64,000 bases of DNA from Endozoicomonas sp. G2_1 (GCF_017744155.1 NZ_JAGHQT010000006.1:1-64000); one strand, 5' to 3'. Shown: positions 16,497-30,465, counted from the stretch's first letter. Numbers and translations are program-made. Notes: generated by a model not told the origin, from the letters alone.

Positions 16497-16958
16497 CTAA
16501 TGGGTGAGGTAGTATTTTGCCATACTTATTTTGTTGACATTGCCTGCCATTTTTTGGCGAGCAATACCTGCTTCCATAAAAACCTGCCCCGCAGGCTTGA
16601 AATTGTGCTCTTGATAGTGCTGAACTGAACTCAACGGACAGTGTAAAAATACTTCATCAAGGCCCAACTCTTGAGCGATTTTCACTAAGCGTTTTAGTAC
16701 GATGTGATCGACGCGTTTTTTTCGGTAGTTGGGCAAGACTGCGATGCGACTGATTTCACCGACGTGGCGCAAGCGACCCGTTGCCACTGGCTCTTTGGTT
16801 TTGTCATCGCAGACTAATAAGTGAATGGCTTGTTTATCATGGCGATCGAACTCAACAGCTTTTGGAATTCGCCACTCGCAGACAAATACTTTTTCTCGTA
16901 AATCTTTAAGCAATGGCGCTGCTTGTTGCCAAGCAACGCGCGATACGCTGTAAGACAT
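16497..16958 (-). CDS. GNAT-family N-acetyltransferase (ElaA/YjcF-like)
   Basis: A 153-residue GNAT-fold acyltransferase. FVCEWRIPKAVEFDRHD in the N-terminal half resembles the ElaA/YjcF branch (VFVVEQ.VP..EE.D pattern). ATGRLRHVGEISRIAVLPNYR near residues 65-85 gives the central beta-strands with the acetyl-CoA pyrophosphate loop PNYRKKRVDHIVL, although the loop lacks the usual glycine pair. The acceptor substrate is unknown. I start at ATG 16958 (MSYSVSRVAW), not the 7-codon longer frame, which overlaps the end of roxA. It lies just after roxA with two bases between stop and start, so the two are very likely co-transcribed. Confidence 0.85.
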   Translation of the reverse strand: MSYSVSRVAWQQAAPLLKDLREKVFVCEWRIPKAVEFDRHDKQAIHLLVCDDKTKEPVATGRLRHVGEISRIAVLPNYRKKRVDHIVLKRLVKIAQELGLDEVFLHCPLSSVQHYQEHNFKPAGQVFMEAGIARQKMAGNVNKISMAKYYLTH

Positions 16959-16960
16959 GA

Positions 16961-18121
16961 TTAATCCAAGATATACCAATAACCCATATTGATAACCCTA
17001 GTTAACAACTGGTTGTTTTTCAAGCACGCTGTCAAACTTGGTAAAATTTCCGGATGGAGCGGTTCATTGTTGGCTAAGTGAATTGCTAAAAATTGCGTCT
17101 TTGGGCACAGTTCAAAACTATCGCCATTAATGTAAACCTTGGTTTTGTCTTGATTTAAGTGAGACTTTAAACCAAGCACAGGTTCAATACTGACTAACTG
17201 TTGTTCAACCAGCTTGGAGAGCTGCTGAGGTGTGATTTCATCTTCTGGTTCAACAATGTCGAGCTGATGATGGTTTTTGGTTAAATAACTGCTGACAAAA
17301 TCGTTAAATACAGCTTCGTTATCAAGTTCCTTGAGCATAAATTGCTTGAGGGCTTGTTTGTCAGCATCAGACATTACATTCGGGTTTTTAGTTGGCTGAC
17401 GATTGGGGTCAGCAAACCTTGCTGTTGCCAAGTCTTGGTCGAGCAGTTTATCGGCAAACGCAGACCAAAGTTCTTGAGCACTAGGCGCCTGAAAGCCCAC
17501 TGAATAATTGAGCGAGTTTTCGATTGCTGTGCCCTTGTGCGCGTGATTTGGCGGGATATACAAAATATCGCCCGACTCGGTAATGACATCGATAACAGGT
17601 GTTATTTCACTGACTTGCTTAAGATCTGGATGTGGCAGCAAGTTGACTAAACTATCGTCGGGTAAAGCAACTTGCCAGTGGCGCTTTCCTTCACCTTGAA
17701 TGATAAACACGTCATATTGATCAAGGTGTGCACCTACACCACCACCAGGCGTCGAAAAACTCACCATAACATCGTCTAGTCGCCAGCTCGGAATAAAATT
17801 GAATGGTTTGAGTAGCTCATTAGTTTCGGCCGACCAATTATTAGTGGCTTGCACCAGCAAGGTCCAGTCTTGTTCGCCGTATTGGTCAAAGTGTTCAAAC
17901 GGACCGTGCTCTACTGACCAGTCTGATTCGTTTTTGTGGCTAATAATGCGAGATTGAATTTCTTCTTCCATCGCCAAGCCAGCAAGCTCGTTAGCATCAA
18001 GCGGATCAATAAACTGGTGTTCAAATTCGTCAACCATACCTTTTTTTATAAGTAGTGGTTTTTTTTGCCAGTATTCGCTAAGAAAGCGTTGTGGTGTCAA
18101 TTCGCCCCAGTTGATAATCAT
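16961..18121 (-). CDS. roxA: ribosomal protein L16 arginine hydroxylase (RoxA/YcfD family)
   Basis: JmjC-type 2-oxoglutarate/Fe(II) oxygenase that hydroxylates an arginine of ribosomal protein L16 in E. coli. With the start at ATG 18121 (386 residues) the iron ligands are His132 and Asp134 (GAHLDQYDVFIIQGEG) and His195 (PPNHAHKG), the HxD...H triad. The N-terminus (NWGELTPQRFLSEYWQKKP) and ELAGLAMEEEIQSRIISH match the family, and the C-terminal winged-helix-like region is complete. A 17-residue upstream extension in the same frame runs into the purB terminator and is rejected. In E. coli roxA also lies close to purB-hflD-mnmA, so the neighbourhood is conserved. The call rests on the close alignment with YcfD. 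Confidence 0.94.
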   Translation of the reverse strand: MIINWGELTPQRFLSEYWQKKPLLIKKGMVDEFEHQFIDPLDANELAGLAMEEEIQSRIISHKNESDWSVEHGPFEHFDQYGEQDWTLLVQATNNWSAETNELLKPFNFIPSWRLDDVMVSFSTPGGGVGAHLDQYDVFIIQGEGKRHWQVALPDDSLVNLLPHPDLKQVSEITPVIDVITESGDILYIPPNHAHKGTAIENSLNYSVGFQAPSAQELWSAFADKLLDQDLATARFADPNRQPTKNPNVMSDADKQALKQFMLKELDNEAVFNDFVSSYLTKNHHQLDIVEPEDEITPQQLSKLVEQQLVSIEPVLGLKSHLNQDKTKVYINGDSFELCPKTQFLAIHLANNEPLHPEILPSLTACLKNNQLLTRVINMGYWYILD

Positions 18122-18142
18122 GCTTGTGCCTGTGGTTAGTTT

Positions 18143-18170
18143 TAAAAACAAAAGGGCACATAACGTGCCC
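18143..18170 (-). terminator. terminator after purB
   Basis: On the minus strand GGGCAC, a 5-base loop and GTGCCC are followed by TTTTGTTTTT. It sits 30 bases past the purB stop and just before the roxA start, separating the two transcripts. Confidence 0.85.
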
Positions 18171-18199
18171 ATTGAAAACGTGTTGGTTGAATAGGGTGA

Positions 18200-20222
<2,023 letters not shown>

Positions 20223-20283
20223 AGATTTTTATTACGTTTTTGACCTTGTCTTTCTTGCGCTGTTTTCTTACTTAAACAACTGA

Positions 20284-21441
20284 TTAGCGAATGAGTTGGT
20301 CTATAATGGCGCCGCCTAAGCAGACATCGCCTTGGTAAAAAACGACTGACTGTCCCGGTGTCACTGAGCTTTGGGCTTGGTCAAACAGAACTTGATATTG
20401 GTCGTCGCCAATAGCAGATAATGTACAGCTAACATCCTGTTGACGATAACGGGTTTTAGCGGTGCATTTGACATCACTAGTAACGGGTTGACGATTAACT
20501 AAATGCAACTGATTGGCAATCAAGCCTTTTGAGAATAGGCGAGGGTGATCATGGCCTTGCCCAACAATTAACACGTTGCGTTTGAGATCTTTTTCAACCA
20601 CATACCATGGCGCATCGCCAGCATTAGATAAGCCACCAATGCGCAAGCCTTTGCGTTGACCCAAGGTGTGATACATTAAGCCGTCGTGTTGGCCAATTAC
20701 TTCGCCTTCAGGGTTTTCAATATTACCCGGCTGAGCAGGCAGGTATTTCGCCAAAAAGTCTTTAAACTTGCGCTCACCGATAAAACAAATACCAGTGCTG
20801 TCTTTTTTGTTGTGAGTAATTAAGCCAGCGTGTTCAGCAATGGCTCTTACTTCAGGCTTTTCGATGTTACCGACTGGGAACAAGGTTTGTCCCACTTGCT
20901 GGTCTGATAGCGTATATAAAAAATAGCTTTGATCTTTGTTGTCATCTAAACCGCGAATCATTGCCCACTGATCATTAATTAACTGACGACGGACATAGTG
21001 GCCTGTGGCAATGTAATCAGCACCGAGATCTTCACAAGCAAATTCTAAAAACGCTTTGAATTTGATCTCTTTGTTACACATGATGTCAGGATTTGGCGTG
21101 CGGCCAGCCTTGTACTCTTGCAAAAAGTATTCAAAGACGTTGTCCCAATATTCAGTGGCAAAGTTAATGGTGTGCAACTTAATACCAAGTTTGTCGCAAA
21201 CTGCTTGTGCATCTTTTAGATCTTCAGCAGCAGCGCAGTATTCGTCGGTGTCGTCTTCTTCCCAGTTTTTCATAAACAGGCCTTCAACCTGATAACCTTG
21301 CTGTTGTAACAAATACGCTGAAACAGAAGAGTCTACACCGCCAGACATACCGACAATAACTCGGGTTTGCTCAGGCGTTTTATTCAGTTGATTTTGGGTT
21401 TCAGTTGTCAGGTTTGCAGAAACTGGGATATTAACGGTCAT
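20284..21441 (-). CDS. mnmA: tRNA-specific 2-thiouridylase MnmA
   Basis: Adds sulfur to the wobble uridine U34 of tRNAs for Lys, Glu and Gln, using ATP and sulfur relayed by the Tus proteins. The 385-residue protein has the PP-loop motif GMSGGVDSS at 31-39, and the two catalytic cysteines at Cys120 (PDIMCNK) and Cys217 ([10 protein letters not shown]). The N-terminus is extended by about 18 residues compared with the E. coli protein (368 residues); an internal start is not obvious and the extension looks unstructured. It heads into hflD-purB on the same strand; nudJ lies 121 bases upstream. Confidence 0.96.
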   Translation of the reverse strand: MTVNIPVSANLTTETQNQLNKTPEQTRVIVGMSGGVDSSVSAYLLQQQGYQVEGLFMKNWEEDDTDEYCAAAEDLKDAQAVCDKLGIKLHTINFATEYWDNVFEYFLQEYKAGRTPNPDIMCNKEIKFKAFLEFACEDLGADYIATGHYVRRQLINDQWAMIRGLDDNKDQSYFLYTLSDQQVGQTLFPVGNIEKPEVRAIAEHAGLITHNKKDSTGICFIGERKFKDFLAKYLPAQPGNIENPEGEVIGQHDGLMYHTLGQRKGLRIGGLSNAGDAPWYVVEKDLKRNVLIVGQGHDHPRLFSKGLIANQLHLVNRQPVTSDVKCTAKTRYRQQDVSCTLSAIGDDQYQVLFDQAQSSVTPGQSVVFYQGDVCLGGAIIDQLIR

Positions 21442-21562
21442 TTATTTCTTCGATTACTCGTGTACGTTGATCTAAACAGCAAGTAATACCTTGCTCGCTG
21501 TATTAATGGCGCTGAATTATATACTCATTCGAGCGCAAAATACAGGTGTTATGTGGTTGCAA

Positions 21563-22066
21563 TTACAGGTTACTTTTCAGTTGACTGAGTGGAATTTTTT
21601 CGCCGCTTTTTAAGTTGCTCAGGTAATCTTCGATACATTGCAATACCATTGGACTGCGCAGCTGATTCTTACGCGATTGAATTTCAGATAAGGTGAGCCA
21701 TTGACAGCTAATAATCTCTTCATCGTTAGGCATACAGATTGGCGCTTGGTCAAATTGTTCGCTGAGGTCGAGAACGAAGCAAAAACGCAAAAAATACAGC
21801 GATAGCTCTGGTCGGTGAAAGTAATAAATGCCCGAGGCGTAATCTGGATTAAAATTGAGCCCGGTTTCTTCGATAAGCTCTCGTTTGGCACCATCAATCA
21901 GGTTTTCGTCTGCTTCTAAATGGCCGGCGGGCTGATTAAAAACCGTATTGCCTTGGTCTATTTCCTCAACCAACAAAAATTTGTCTCGAAAGACCACCAC
22001 CCAAGCCAGCGTGGTATTGGGTTTAAACTGGTCGCTGCCGTGATCTGATGGGGTCGCAGTTAGCAT
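21563..22066 (-). CDS. nudJ: NUDIX hydrolase NudJ
   Basis: A 167-residue phosphatase of the Nudix family; the E. coli homologue (YmfB/NudJ) hydrolyses nucleoside tri- and diphosphates and HMP-PP, a thiamine intermediate. The Nudix box runs from Gly48 to Leu70 with the exact G-X5-E-X7-REL-X-EETGL spacing (GHLEADENL...RELIEETGL). The following segments [15 protein letters not shown] and [10 protein letters not shown] fit NudJ. Its start overlaps the last seven bases of rluE, so the two are translationally coupled, and the order rluE-nudJ-mnmA is that of E. coli. Confidence 0.93.
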   Translation of the reverse strand: MLTATPSDHGSDQFKPNTTLAWVVVFRDKFLLVEEIDQGNTVFNQPAGHLEADENLIDGAKRELIEETGLNFNPDYASGIYYFHRPELSLYFLRFCFVLDLSEQFDQAPICMPNDEEIISCQWLTLSEIQSRKNQLRSPMVLQCIEDYLSNLKSGEKIPLSQLKSNL

Positions 22067-22671
22067 CGACGATATTCTCCTACAGGTAAGTTATCTAGGT
22101 GCCAGTCGCCAATTGCATAGCGAATTAAACGCAAGGTGGGAAAACCGATATGTGCAGTCATTCGCCTAACTTGCCGATTGCGGCCTTCTGTGATGACTAT
22201 TTCAAGCCAAGTCGTTGGAATATTAGCTCGCTCTCTAATTGGAGGTGTTCGTGGCCATATATCAGGTTCAGCGATGATTTTAACCTTTGCTGGCAAGGTT
22301 GGCCCATCTTTTAAGGTCACGCCAATGCGCAATTTGTCTAAGTCAGCCTCCGACGGAGTACCTTCCACCTGAACCCAGTAGGTTTTGGGTGCTTTGTATT
22401 TAGGGCTAGTGATACGGTTTTGCAATTTACCGTCATTGGTTAAGAGCAGCAAACCTTCGCTGTCTTTGTCTAGGCGACCGGCGGCATAAATGTTTTTTAT
22501 ATCGATATAATCGGCAAGCGTTGACCTGTGCTCATCATCGGTAAATTGGCAAAGAACATCAAACGGCTTGTTAAAAACGACGGTAATTCTCTCACTAGGG
22601 CTGATTTGCGGTTTTCTTTGTCGTGAATATTTAGGCTTGTTGCGGCCTCTATTGGGATTAGAAGGTTTCAA
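22060..22671 (-). CDS. rluE: 23S rRNA pseudouridine(2457) synthase RluE
   Basis: RsuA/RluB-E family pseudouridine synthase; E. coli RluE modifies U2457 of 23S rRNA. The 203-residue protein carries the catalytic motif [17 protein letters not shown] with nucleophile Asp68, preceded by [13 protein letters not shown]. There is no S4 domain, in keeping with RluE, and the C-terminal [10 protein letters not shown] motif is present. A basic, proline-rich N-terminal tail (about 25 residues) probably aids RNA binding. It is the first gene of the minus-strand run rluE-nudJ-mnmA-hflD-purB and diverges from the IDH gene to its right. Confidence 0.93.
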   Translation of the reverse strand: MKPSNPNRGRNKPKYSRQRKPQISPSERITVVFNKPFDVLCQFTDDEHRSTLADYIDIKNIYAAGRLDKDSEGLLLLTNDGKLQNRITSPKYKAPKTYWVQVEGTPSEADLDKLRIGVTLKDGPTLPAKVKIIAEPDIWPRTPPIRERANIPTTWLEIVITEGRNRQVRRMTAHIGFPTLRLIRYAIGDWHLDNLPVGEYRRC

Positions 22672-22813
22672 TTTAACTGTTTATCCTGTCGCTTTGATAA
22701 GGTTTGGCGACATTAGACTGTTATTTTTTGGCCATATATCGCACCAACTATTTTAAACTGCTTTGAATTTCGATACTATGCGCGGCGCAAATTAATTTTC
22801 TTTATTAAGCGTA

Positions 22814-22860
22814 TAGCTTGGCGTTATCCATCTTATCCCTTTGATGGAGTTATCAAGCTA
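22814..22860 (+). promoter_or_regulatory. two-tier hairpin in the 5' region of the monomeric IDH gene
   Basis: TAGCTTG (22814-22820) pairs with CAAGCTA (22854-22860), and inside it TCCATC (22827-22832) pairs with GATGGA (22843-22848) around a 10-base loop, with asymmetric internal loops in between. It ends 60 bases before the start codon, so it could lie in the mRNA leader. GTTATC occurs once in each arm. Function is unknown; a temperature- or protein-responsive leader is conceivable for a cold-type IDH gene. Confidence 0.45.
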
Positions 22861-22878
22861 GCATACAACAGGCATTAA

Positions 22879-25155
<2,277 letters not shown>

Positions 25156-25162
25156 AATTTAA

Positions 25163-25187
25163 AATCCGGCGTTAGCCGGATTTTTTT
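25163..25187 (+). terminator. terminator after the monomeric IDH gene
   Basis: AATCCGGC, a 4-base loop and GCCGGATT are followed by a T-run, eight bases past the stop codon. Confidence 0.92.
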
Positions 25188-25458
25188 GCCTGATTTTTAC
25201 CGCAATCTCAAGCAGATCAAGAATATTCTCTAAATACTTGAAAAGGTGTTGCTATTTTTTAAATTTACCGCTAAAAAATGAAAAGGGAGCACGTGAGTGC
25301 CCCAGTAAAAACGGGTTAGTTAGTCGTTATTTTTTCGTCTAAAAAGATATTGTTTTTATTTATTTTCATTATCACTGTTAAGTGATTAGCGTATTTACTC
25401 TTACCCAGTTAACTTAACCCTAGCTGGCGTTGCCAGAAATAATAATTAGGAGAGTCAG
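25188..25458 (+). promoter_or_regulatory. AT-rich intergenic region ahead of dimeric icd
   Basis: About 270 bases with no ORF. It presumably carries the promoter of icd. A GC-rich imperfect hairpin (GGGAGCAC/GTGCCCC, about 25285-25302) sits in the middle, and the ribosome-binding site AGGAGAG lies at about 25449-25455. I could not choose a promoter with confidence. Confidence 0.4.
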
Positions 25459-26709
25459 ATGTCGAGCCATATTGAAACCCCAAGCCAAGGTCAGAAAATT
25501 ACCTTAGACAATGGCAAATTAGTTGTCCCTAATCATCCTATCGTACCTTATATCGAAGGTGACGGTATTGGTATTGATGTCACGCCAACCATGATTAATG
25601 TGGTTAATGCAGCAGTCAACAAAGCATACGGTGACGAGCGCAAGATTGAATGGTTAGAAGTTTATGCTGGTGAAAAAGCAACACAGATTTACGACGGCGA
25701 AACCTGGTTGCCAGAAGAAACACTAGAAGCGTTTAAAGAGTACAAAGTTGGTATTAAAGGCCCGTTAACAACACCAGTAGGTGGCGGTATTCGCTCACTT
25801 AATGTGGCGATTCGTCAATTGTTAGATTTATATGTCTGTCAGCGTCCAGTGCAATGGTTTACTGGTGTACCGAGCCCAGTGTTAAACCCAGGCGCAGTTG
25901 ATATGGTGATTTTCCGTGAGAATTCAGAAGATATCTACGCGGGTATTGAGTATCAAGCAGGAACCGACCAAGCACAGCAAGTTATCGACTTTTTAACAGA
26001 GCAAATGGGCGTAACTAATATTCGATTCCCACAAGACTGCGGTATCGGGATTAAGCCAGTATCAAAAGAAGGTACTCAACGCTTAGTACGCCAAGCAATC
26101 CAGTACGCAATCGATCACGATAAAGACTCAGTAACACTGGTACACAAAGGTAACATCATGAAGTTTACCGAAGGTGCGTTTAAAGACTGGGGCTATGAAT
26201 TAGCGCGCGAAGAATTCGGCGCTGATTTATTAGACGGCGGTCCTTGGTGTTCTTTGGTTAGTCCAAAAACCGGTAAAGAGATTATTATTAAAGACGTTAT
26301 TGCCGATGCAATGCTACAACAAATTTTGTTAAGACCTGCTGAGTACAGTGTTATTGCAACACTCAACTTAAATGGCGATTACTTGTCTGACGCTTTGGCT
26401 GCGCAAGTAGGTGGTATTGGTATTGCGCCGGGTGCTAATTTAAATGACGAGGTTGCAATTTTTGAGGCAACTCACGGCACGGCGCCTAAATATGCTGGCC
26501 AAAATAAAGTGAACCCAGGTTCAGTTATTTTATCCGCTGAAATGATGTTAAGGCACATGGGTTGGTTAGAAGCTGCGGATTTACTACTTAAAGGTATGTC
26601 TGGTGCAATCGGTGCAAAAACTGTGACTTATGATTTTGAACGCTTAATGACAGACGCTACCTTGGTAACGTGTTCTGAATTTGGTGACTGTATCATTGAC
26701 CACATGTAA
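25459..26709 (+). CDS. icd: homodimeric NADP-dependent isocitrate dehydrogenase (IDH-I)
   Basis: TCA-cycle isocitrate dehydrogenase of the E. coli type, 416 residues (the same length as E. coli). The phosphorylatable serine of the E. coli enzyme is kept at the same position, Ser113 in [12 protein letters not shown], followed by the isocitrate-binding arginines. YIEGDGIG near 31-38, the MKFTEGAF segment, and the C-terminal [11 protein letters not shown] and [13 protein letters not shown] motifs with NADP-specificity residues complete the family set. Retention of Ser113 suggests AceK-type control of flux to the glyoxylate shunt. It lies 303 bases behind the unrelated monomeric isozyme; rluE-nudJ-mnmA beyond it is also next to icd in E. 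coli. Confidence 0.97.
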   Translation: MSSHIETPSQGQKITLDNGKLVVPNHPIVPYIEGDGIGIDVTPTMINVVNAAVNKAYGDERKIEWLEVYAGEKATQIYDGETWLPEETLEAFKEYKVGIKGPLTTPVGGGIRSLNVAIRQLLDLYVCQRPVQWFTGVPSPVLNPGAVDMVIFRENSEDIYAGIEYQAGTDQAQQVIDFLTEQMGVTNIRFPQDCGIGIKPVSKEGTQRLVRQAIQYAIDHDKDSVTLVHKGNIMKFTEGAFKDWGYELAREEFGADLLDGGPWCSLVSPKTGKEIIIKDVIADAMLQQILLRPAEYSVIATLNLNGDYLSDALAAQVGGIGIAPGANLNDEVAIFEATHGTAPKYAGQNKVNPGSVILSAEMMLRHMGWLEAADLLLKGMSGAIGAKTVTYDFERLMTDATLVTCSEFGDCIIDHM

Positions 26710-26755
26710 TTGTCAAACGATGATAATTAGATAATTTGGGTAGTAAATGAATAGT

Positions 26756-26781
26756 GGGGCGCTTAGGCGCTCCATTTTTTT
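26756..26781 (+). terminator. terminator after icd
   Basis: GGGGCGC, loop TTAG and GCGCTCC (one G-U pair) are followed by a run of seven T. It lies 46 bases past the icd stop. Confidence 0.8.
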
Positions 26782-26850
26782 GTCCAAGATACGGCACAAG
26801 ACTGTGGCAACTGTTGCAAGTCTCGGCGCTTTTTACTAATGAAAGGGCAT

Positions 26851-26880
26851 AAAAAAACACAGCTTATGCTGTGTTTTTTA
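26851..26880. terminator. bidirectional terminator between icd and cspD
   Basis: AAAAAACACAGC and GCTGTGTTTTTT pair around TTAT. The symmetrical A- and T-runs allow termination of the minus-strand cspD transcript and of any read-through from icd. Confidence 0.9.
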
Positions 26881-26906
26881 CAAGTCGATTAGCTGTTAGT
26901 TAACGA

Positions 26907-27125
26907 TTAATCTTCTTGTACATCAACAGGAGTGATACTTGCTGCATGGTGACCTTTTGGCCCCTCGCTTAACTCGTAATTCACATCTTGTCCCGCTTTT
27001 AAGGTGCGATAACCATCCATTTCAATCGTTGAATAGTGTGCAAAGATATCTTCGCCACCATCTTCAGGTCTGATAAAACCAAACCCTTTTGCGTTGTTAA
27101 ACCATTTAACTGTGCCGTGAGCCAT
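26907..27125 (-). CDS. cspD: cold-shock-domain protein CspD
   Basis: A 72-residue single-stranded nucleic-acid-binding protein of the CspA fold. The RNP motifs KGFGFIRPEDGGEDIFAHY (about 13-31) are complete and the sequence GTVKWFNNAKGFGF is typical; the EDGGEDIFAHYSTI and GYRTLKAGQ segments match CspD rather than CspA. In E. coli CspD is a stationary-phase protein that inhibits replication initiation rather than a cold-induced one. It is divergent from clpS across 212 bases, exactly as in E. coli, where cspD-clpS-clpA are neighbours; this supports the CspD call. Confidence 0.93.
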   Translation of the reverse strand: MAHGTVKWFNNAKGFGFIRPEDGGEDIFAHYSTIEMDGYRTLKAGQDVNYELSEGPKGHHAASITPVDVQED

Positions 27126-27272
27126 ACTTCTACTTCCTTCCTATATCCAGAAACGATACTAACGCTTCCCCATAAAGCGATTAGTTCGGATATTGTGACG
27201 AAAAAAACGCCACTAACCAAATCCTAGATAATTTGCAGAATTAGTCAAGCATTTAAACTGCTTTTAATAGAT

Positions 27273-27298
27273 ATTTTTGATCAAAAATCGCGTAAAAT
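27273..27298 (+). promoter_or_regulatory. perfect 16-bp palindrome and -10-like box upstream of clpS
   Basis: ATTTTTGATCAAAAAT (27273-27288) is its own reverse complement. TAAAAT at 27293-27298 could be a -10 element for clpS, which would put the palindrome in the promoter spacer, a classical operator position. The core TTGATCAA is shorter than an FNR site (TTGAT-N4-ATCAA). The bound factor, if any, is unknown. Confidence 0.4.
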
Positions 27299-27337
27299 GG
27301 CAGTGGTAAACTTGAGTTAAGCAACTAATATAAAATT

Positions 27338-27658
27338 ATGAGTAATTGGAATTCATTTCCCGAAGATAATGAAGCGCTAAAAGAAGCGATTGAAAACAAA
27401 ATACAACCACCTTCAATGTACAACGTGGTCTTGTTGAACGACGACTATACCCCGATGGATTTTGTGGTTGAAGTCTTATGTAAGTTCTTTAATATGAATA
27501 GTGACCAAGCAACGGATGTGATGTTAACCATACATTATGAAGGAAAAGGACGTTGTGGTACGTATAGTGCAGAAGTAGCAGAGACTAAAGTAAGTCAAGT
27601 GAGTAATTATGCACAAGAACATCAGCACCCTCTCAAATGTGCGATGGAAAAAGCATAA
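27338..27658 (+). CDS. clpS: ClpA adaptor protein ClpS
   Basis: ClpS recognises N-degrons (Leu, Phe, Tyr, Trp at the N-terminus) and hands them to ClpAP. The 106-residue protein has the unstructured N-terminal tail and then the binding-pocket motifs [19 protein letters not shown] (Asn and Asp contact the substrate alpha-amino group) and [11 protein letters not shown] with the pocket histidine. Length equals the E. coli protein. It is followed by clpA after 28 bases and shares the locus with aat and bpt, whose products create such N-degrons. Confidence 0.96.
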   Translation: MSNWNSFPEDNEALKEAIENKIQPPSMYNVVLLNDDYTPMDFVVEVLCKFFNMNSDQATDVMLTIHYEGKGRCGTYSAEVAETKVSQVSNYAQEHQHPLKCAMEKA

Positions 27659-27686
27659 TCCAAGTGGTTTGAAAACGGAGTAGCCT

Positions 27687-29945
27687 ATGCTGAATAAAGA
27701 TCTTGAAATTTCGTTGAATCTAGCTTTTCGTCAAGCCAAAGAGTCTCGTCATGAATTTATGACGGTGGAGCATCTTTTATTAGCCTTGCTAGATAACCCG
27801 TCCGCTATTGAGGCACTAAAAGCCTGTGGCGCAGATATGAGTAAGCTGCGCAAAGAGCTCGACGCCTTTATTGGCGAAACAACCCCTGTAATTCCGGTTG
27901 GCGAAGAAGACCGAGAGACTCAACCAACCCTTGGTTTCCAGCGAGTGCTGCAACGGGCAGTATTTCACGTTCAGTCTTCTGGTAAAAACGAGGTTAATGG
28001 TTCAAACGTCTTAGTGGCTATTTTTAGTGAACAAGAGTCACAAGCAGCCTATTTTTTAAAGAAATCTGATATTACTCGTTTAGACATTGTTAATTATATT
28101 TCTCATGGTATTGCTAAAGTAGATGGTCACGAAGCACCTTCACACCAAGAAGACAAAGAAGTGTCTGGCGATGAAGAGCCAAGAACTATTGAAAACTTTG
28201 CCGTTGATTTAAACCAAGAAGCTAAAAACGGCAATATTGATCCACTGATTGGCCGTGAAACAGAGCTTGAACGCACCTTACAAGTATTGAGTAGACGCCG
28301 CAAAAACAATCCTTTGTTTGTCGGTGAAGCGGGCGTTGGTAAAACTGCGATTGCAGAAGGCTTAGCTAGTCTTATTGTCGATGAAAAAGCGCCTGAGTTT
28401 TTATCTGATGCGACTATCTATTCATTAGATATGGGCGCGTTGCTCGCGGGTACCAAATATCGCGGCGATTTTGAAAAACGCTTTAAGTCATTACTCAAAG
28501 AGCTTGAGCAAGACAAGAATGCGATTTTATTTATTGATGAAATTCATACCATTATTGGTGCTGGTGCCGCATCTGGCGGTATGATGGATGCTTCCAATTT
28601 AATTAAACCTTTGCTATCGGCTGGTAAGCTGCGCTGTTTAGGTTCGACCACGTATCAGGAGTATCAAAGCATTTTCGAAAAAGATCGCGCCTTAGCGAGA
28701 CGTTTCCAAAAAATTGATATTGCTGAGCCGAGCATTGCCGATACCACTAAAATTTTGCAAGGCTTAAAGGAAAAATACGAGTCGCATCACAAGATTCGCT
28801 ATACCAACAAAGCATTGCACGCCGCTGCAGAGCTCGCTGCTAAGTACATTAATGAGCGTTTTTTACCTGATAAAGCAATTGACATTATTGACGAAGCAGG
28901 CGCTAAGCAACAATTAATGGCGCCGTCTAAGCGCAAAAAAGTGATCAATAATCACGATATTGAAAACATTGTTGCCAAGATGGCACGGATTCCTGAAAAG
29001 TCGGTTTCGTCTAGTGAAAAAGACAGTCTGAAAAATCTAGATCGCAATCTTAAGTTAGTTGTTTTCGGTCAAGACCAAGCGATTGATGAATTAACAGCTG
29101 TGATGCGTTTGTCGCGCGCTGGTTTAGGTGCAGAGCAAAAACCTGTAGGTTCATTTTTGTTTGCCGGCCCAACGGGTGTCGGTAAAACGGAAGTCACTCA
29201 ACAGCTGTCAAAAACCTTAGGAGTAGAACTGCTTCGTTATGACATGTCTGAGTACATGGAAAAGCACGCAGTAAGCCGTTTAATTGGTGCGCCTCCTGGT
29301 TATGTTGGTTACGAGCAGGGCGGTTTGTTGACTGATGCAGTAATCAAACACCCGCATGCCGTGGTTTTACTTGATGAGATCGAAAAAGCTCATCCAGATG
29401 TTTTCAATATTTTATTGCAGGTAATGGACCACGGTACCTTAACCGATAACAACGGCCGTAAGGCTGACTTTAGAAATATCATCTTGGTATTAACGACTAA
29501 CGCGGGTGTTCAAGAAACTACGCGACAGTCGATTGGCTTTAAACAACAAGATCACAGCTATGACGCAATGAATGAAATTAACCGAGTATTTTCACCGGAA
29601 TTTCGCAATCGCTTAGACAACATTGTTTGGTTTAACCATTTGTCTAATGAGGTGATTCAGCAAGTGGTTGATAAATTTATTGTTGAACTACAAGCTCAGC
29701 TTGACGAGAAAGGCGTGTCACTTGAGTTGACCAAAGATGCGAAAGCTTGGTTAGCCGAGCACGGTTACGACAAAGCCATGGGCGCTCGTCCGATGGCCCG
29801 TTTGATTCAAGAGCAAGTGAAAAAGCCATTGGCGAACGAGTTACTATTTGGCGATCTTACCCAAGGTGGTATTGCCAAGATTGTTGTTAAGAAAGACAAG
29901 CTTGTTGTAAGCTGCGAGAAAAAGGCTGAGTTGGTTGAATCGTAA
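27687..29945 (+). CDS. clpA: ATP-dependent Clp protease ATP-binding subunit ClpA
   Basis: AAA+ unfoldase that feeds substrates to ClpP. The 752-residue protein has the Clp N-domain (1-145) that binds ClpS, a first AAA+ module with Walker A GEAGVGKT near residue 213 and Walker B ILFIDEIHT, and a second with GPTGVGKT near 494 and VVLLDEIEKAHP. The ClpP-docking loop SIGF lies near 618. There is no ClpB-type middle domain, which fixes the ClpA identity. GGAG precedes the ATG at eight bases. It is the second gene of a clpS-clpA operon ending in the hairpins at 29984-30052; clpP is not in the window. Confidence 0.97.
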   Translation: MLNKDLEISLNLAFRQAKESRHEFMTVEHLLLALLDNPSAIEALKACGADMSKLRKELDAFIGETTPVIPVGEEDRETQPTLGFQRVLQRAVFHVQSSGKNEVNGSNVLVAIFSEQESQAAYFLKKSDITRLDIVNYISHGIAKVDGHEAPSHQEDKEVSGDEEPRTIENFAVDLNQEAKNGNIDPLIGRETELERTLQVLSRRRKNNPLFVGEAGVGKTAIAEGLASLIVDEKAPEFLSDATIYSLDMGALLAGTKYRGDFEKRFKSLLKELEQDKNAILFIDEIHTIIGAGAASGGMMDASNLIKPLLSAGKLRCLGSTTYQEYQSIFEKDRALARRFQKIDIAEPSIADTTKILQGLKEKYESHHKIRYTNKALHAAAELAAKYINERFLPDKAIDIIDEAGAKQQLMAPSKRKKVINNHDIENIVAKMARIPEKSVSSSEKDSLKNLDRNLKLVVFGQDQAIDELTAVMRLSRAGLGAEQKPVGSFLFAGPTGVGKTEVTQQLSKTLGVELLRYDMSEYMEKHAVSRLIGAPPGYVGYEQGGLLTDAVIKHPHAVVLLDEIEKAHPDVFNILLQVMDHGTLTDNNGRKADFRNIILVLTTNAGVQETTRQSIGFKQQDHSYDAMNEINRVFSPEFRNRLDNIVWFNHLSNEVIQQVVDKFIVELQAQLDEKGVSLELTKDAKAWLAEHGYDKAMGARPMARLIQEQVKKPLANELLFGDLTQGGIAKIVVKKDKLVVSCEKKAELVES

Positions 29946-29983
29946 GAAATTAGCACATTGCGCTAATTTTCAGAGGTTAATCA

Positions 29984-30052
29984 CGCTTTATCGATATAGA
30001 TAAAGCGCCATTAAAAAAGCCATAATACGATAATCGTGTTATGGCTTTTTTT
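29984..30052. terminator. two hairpins between clpA and infA, the second a bidirectional terminator
   Basis: CGCTTTATC/GATAAAGCG (29984-30007) forms a first hairpin without a T-run. GCCATAA-T-ACGA paired with TCGT-G-TTATGGC, flanked by A- and T-runs (30013-30052), is a classical terminator serving both clpA and the converging infA. E. coli has a serine tRNA gene at this place; none is visible here. Confidence 0.88.
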
Positions 30053-30099
30053 ACTTGTAGCAACTTTAAATAAAAGACTGCTAGATTAAGCGATTTAAA

Positions 30100-30342
<243 letters not shown>

Positions 30343-30465
30343 TTAGTGTAATACCAGCGCGTTTGGCAGGTACTTAAAAAACTCGGCAGATCATGCCGAA
30401 ATAAGCAGCTAATGTAAAGCTAAAGCGGAGATTTATTTGTCATTCGCCATCAATTTGTCCGTTAT

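Noticed and set aside
16443-16628. Plus-strand 61-residue ORF between leucine dehydrogenase and the GNAT gene
   Set aside because: It overlaps the 3' end of the minus-strand GNAT gene, has no ribosome-binding site and its translation looks random.
27236-27337. FNR site at the clpS palindrome
   Set aside because: The palindrome centre TTGATCAA lacks the four-base spacer of TTGAT-N4-ATCAA, so an FNR/CRP-type site is not supported.
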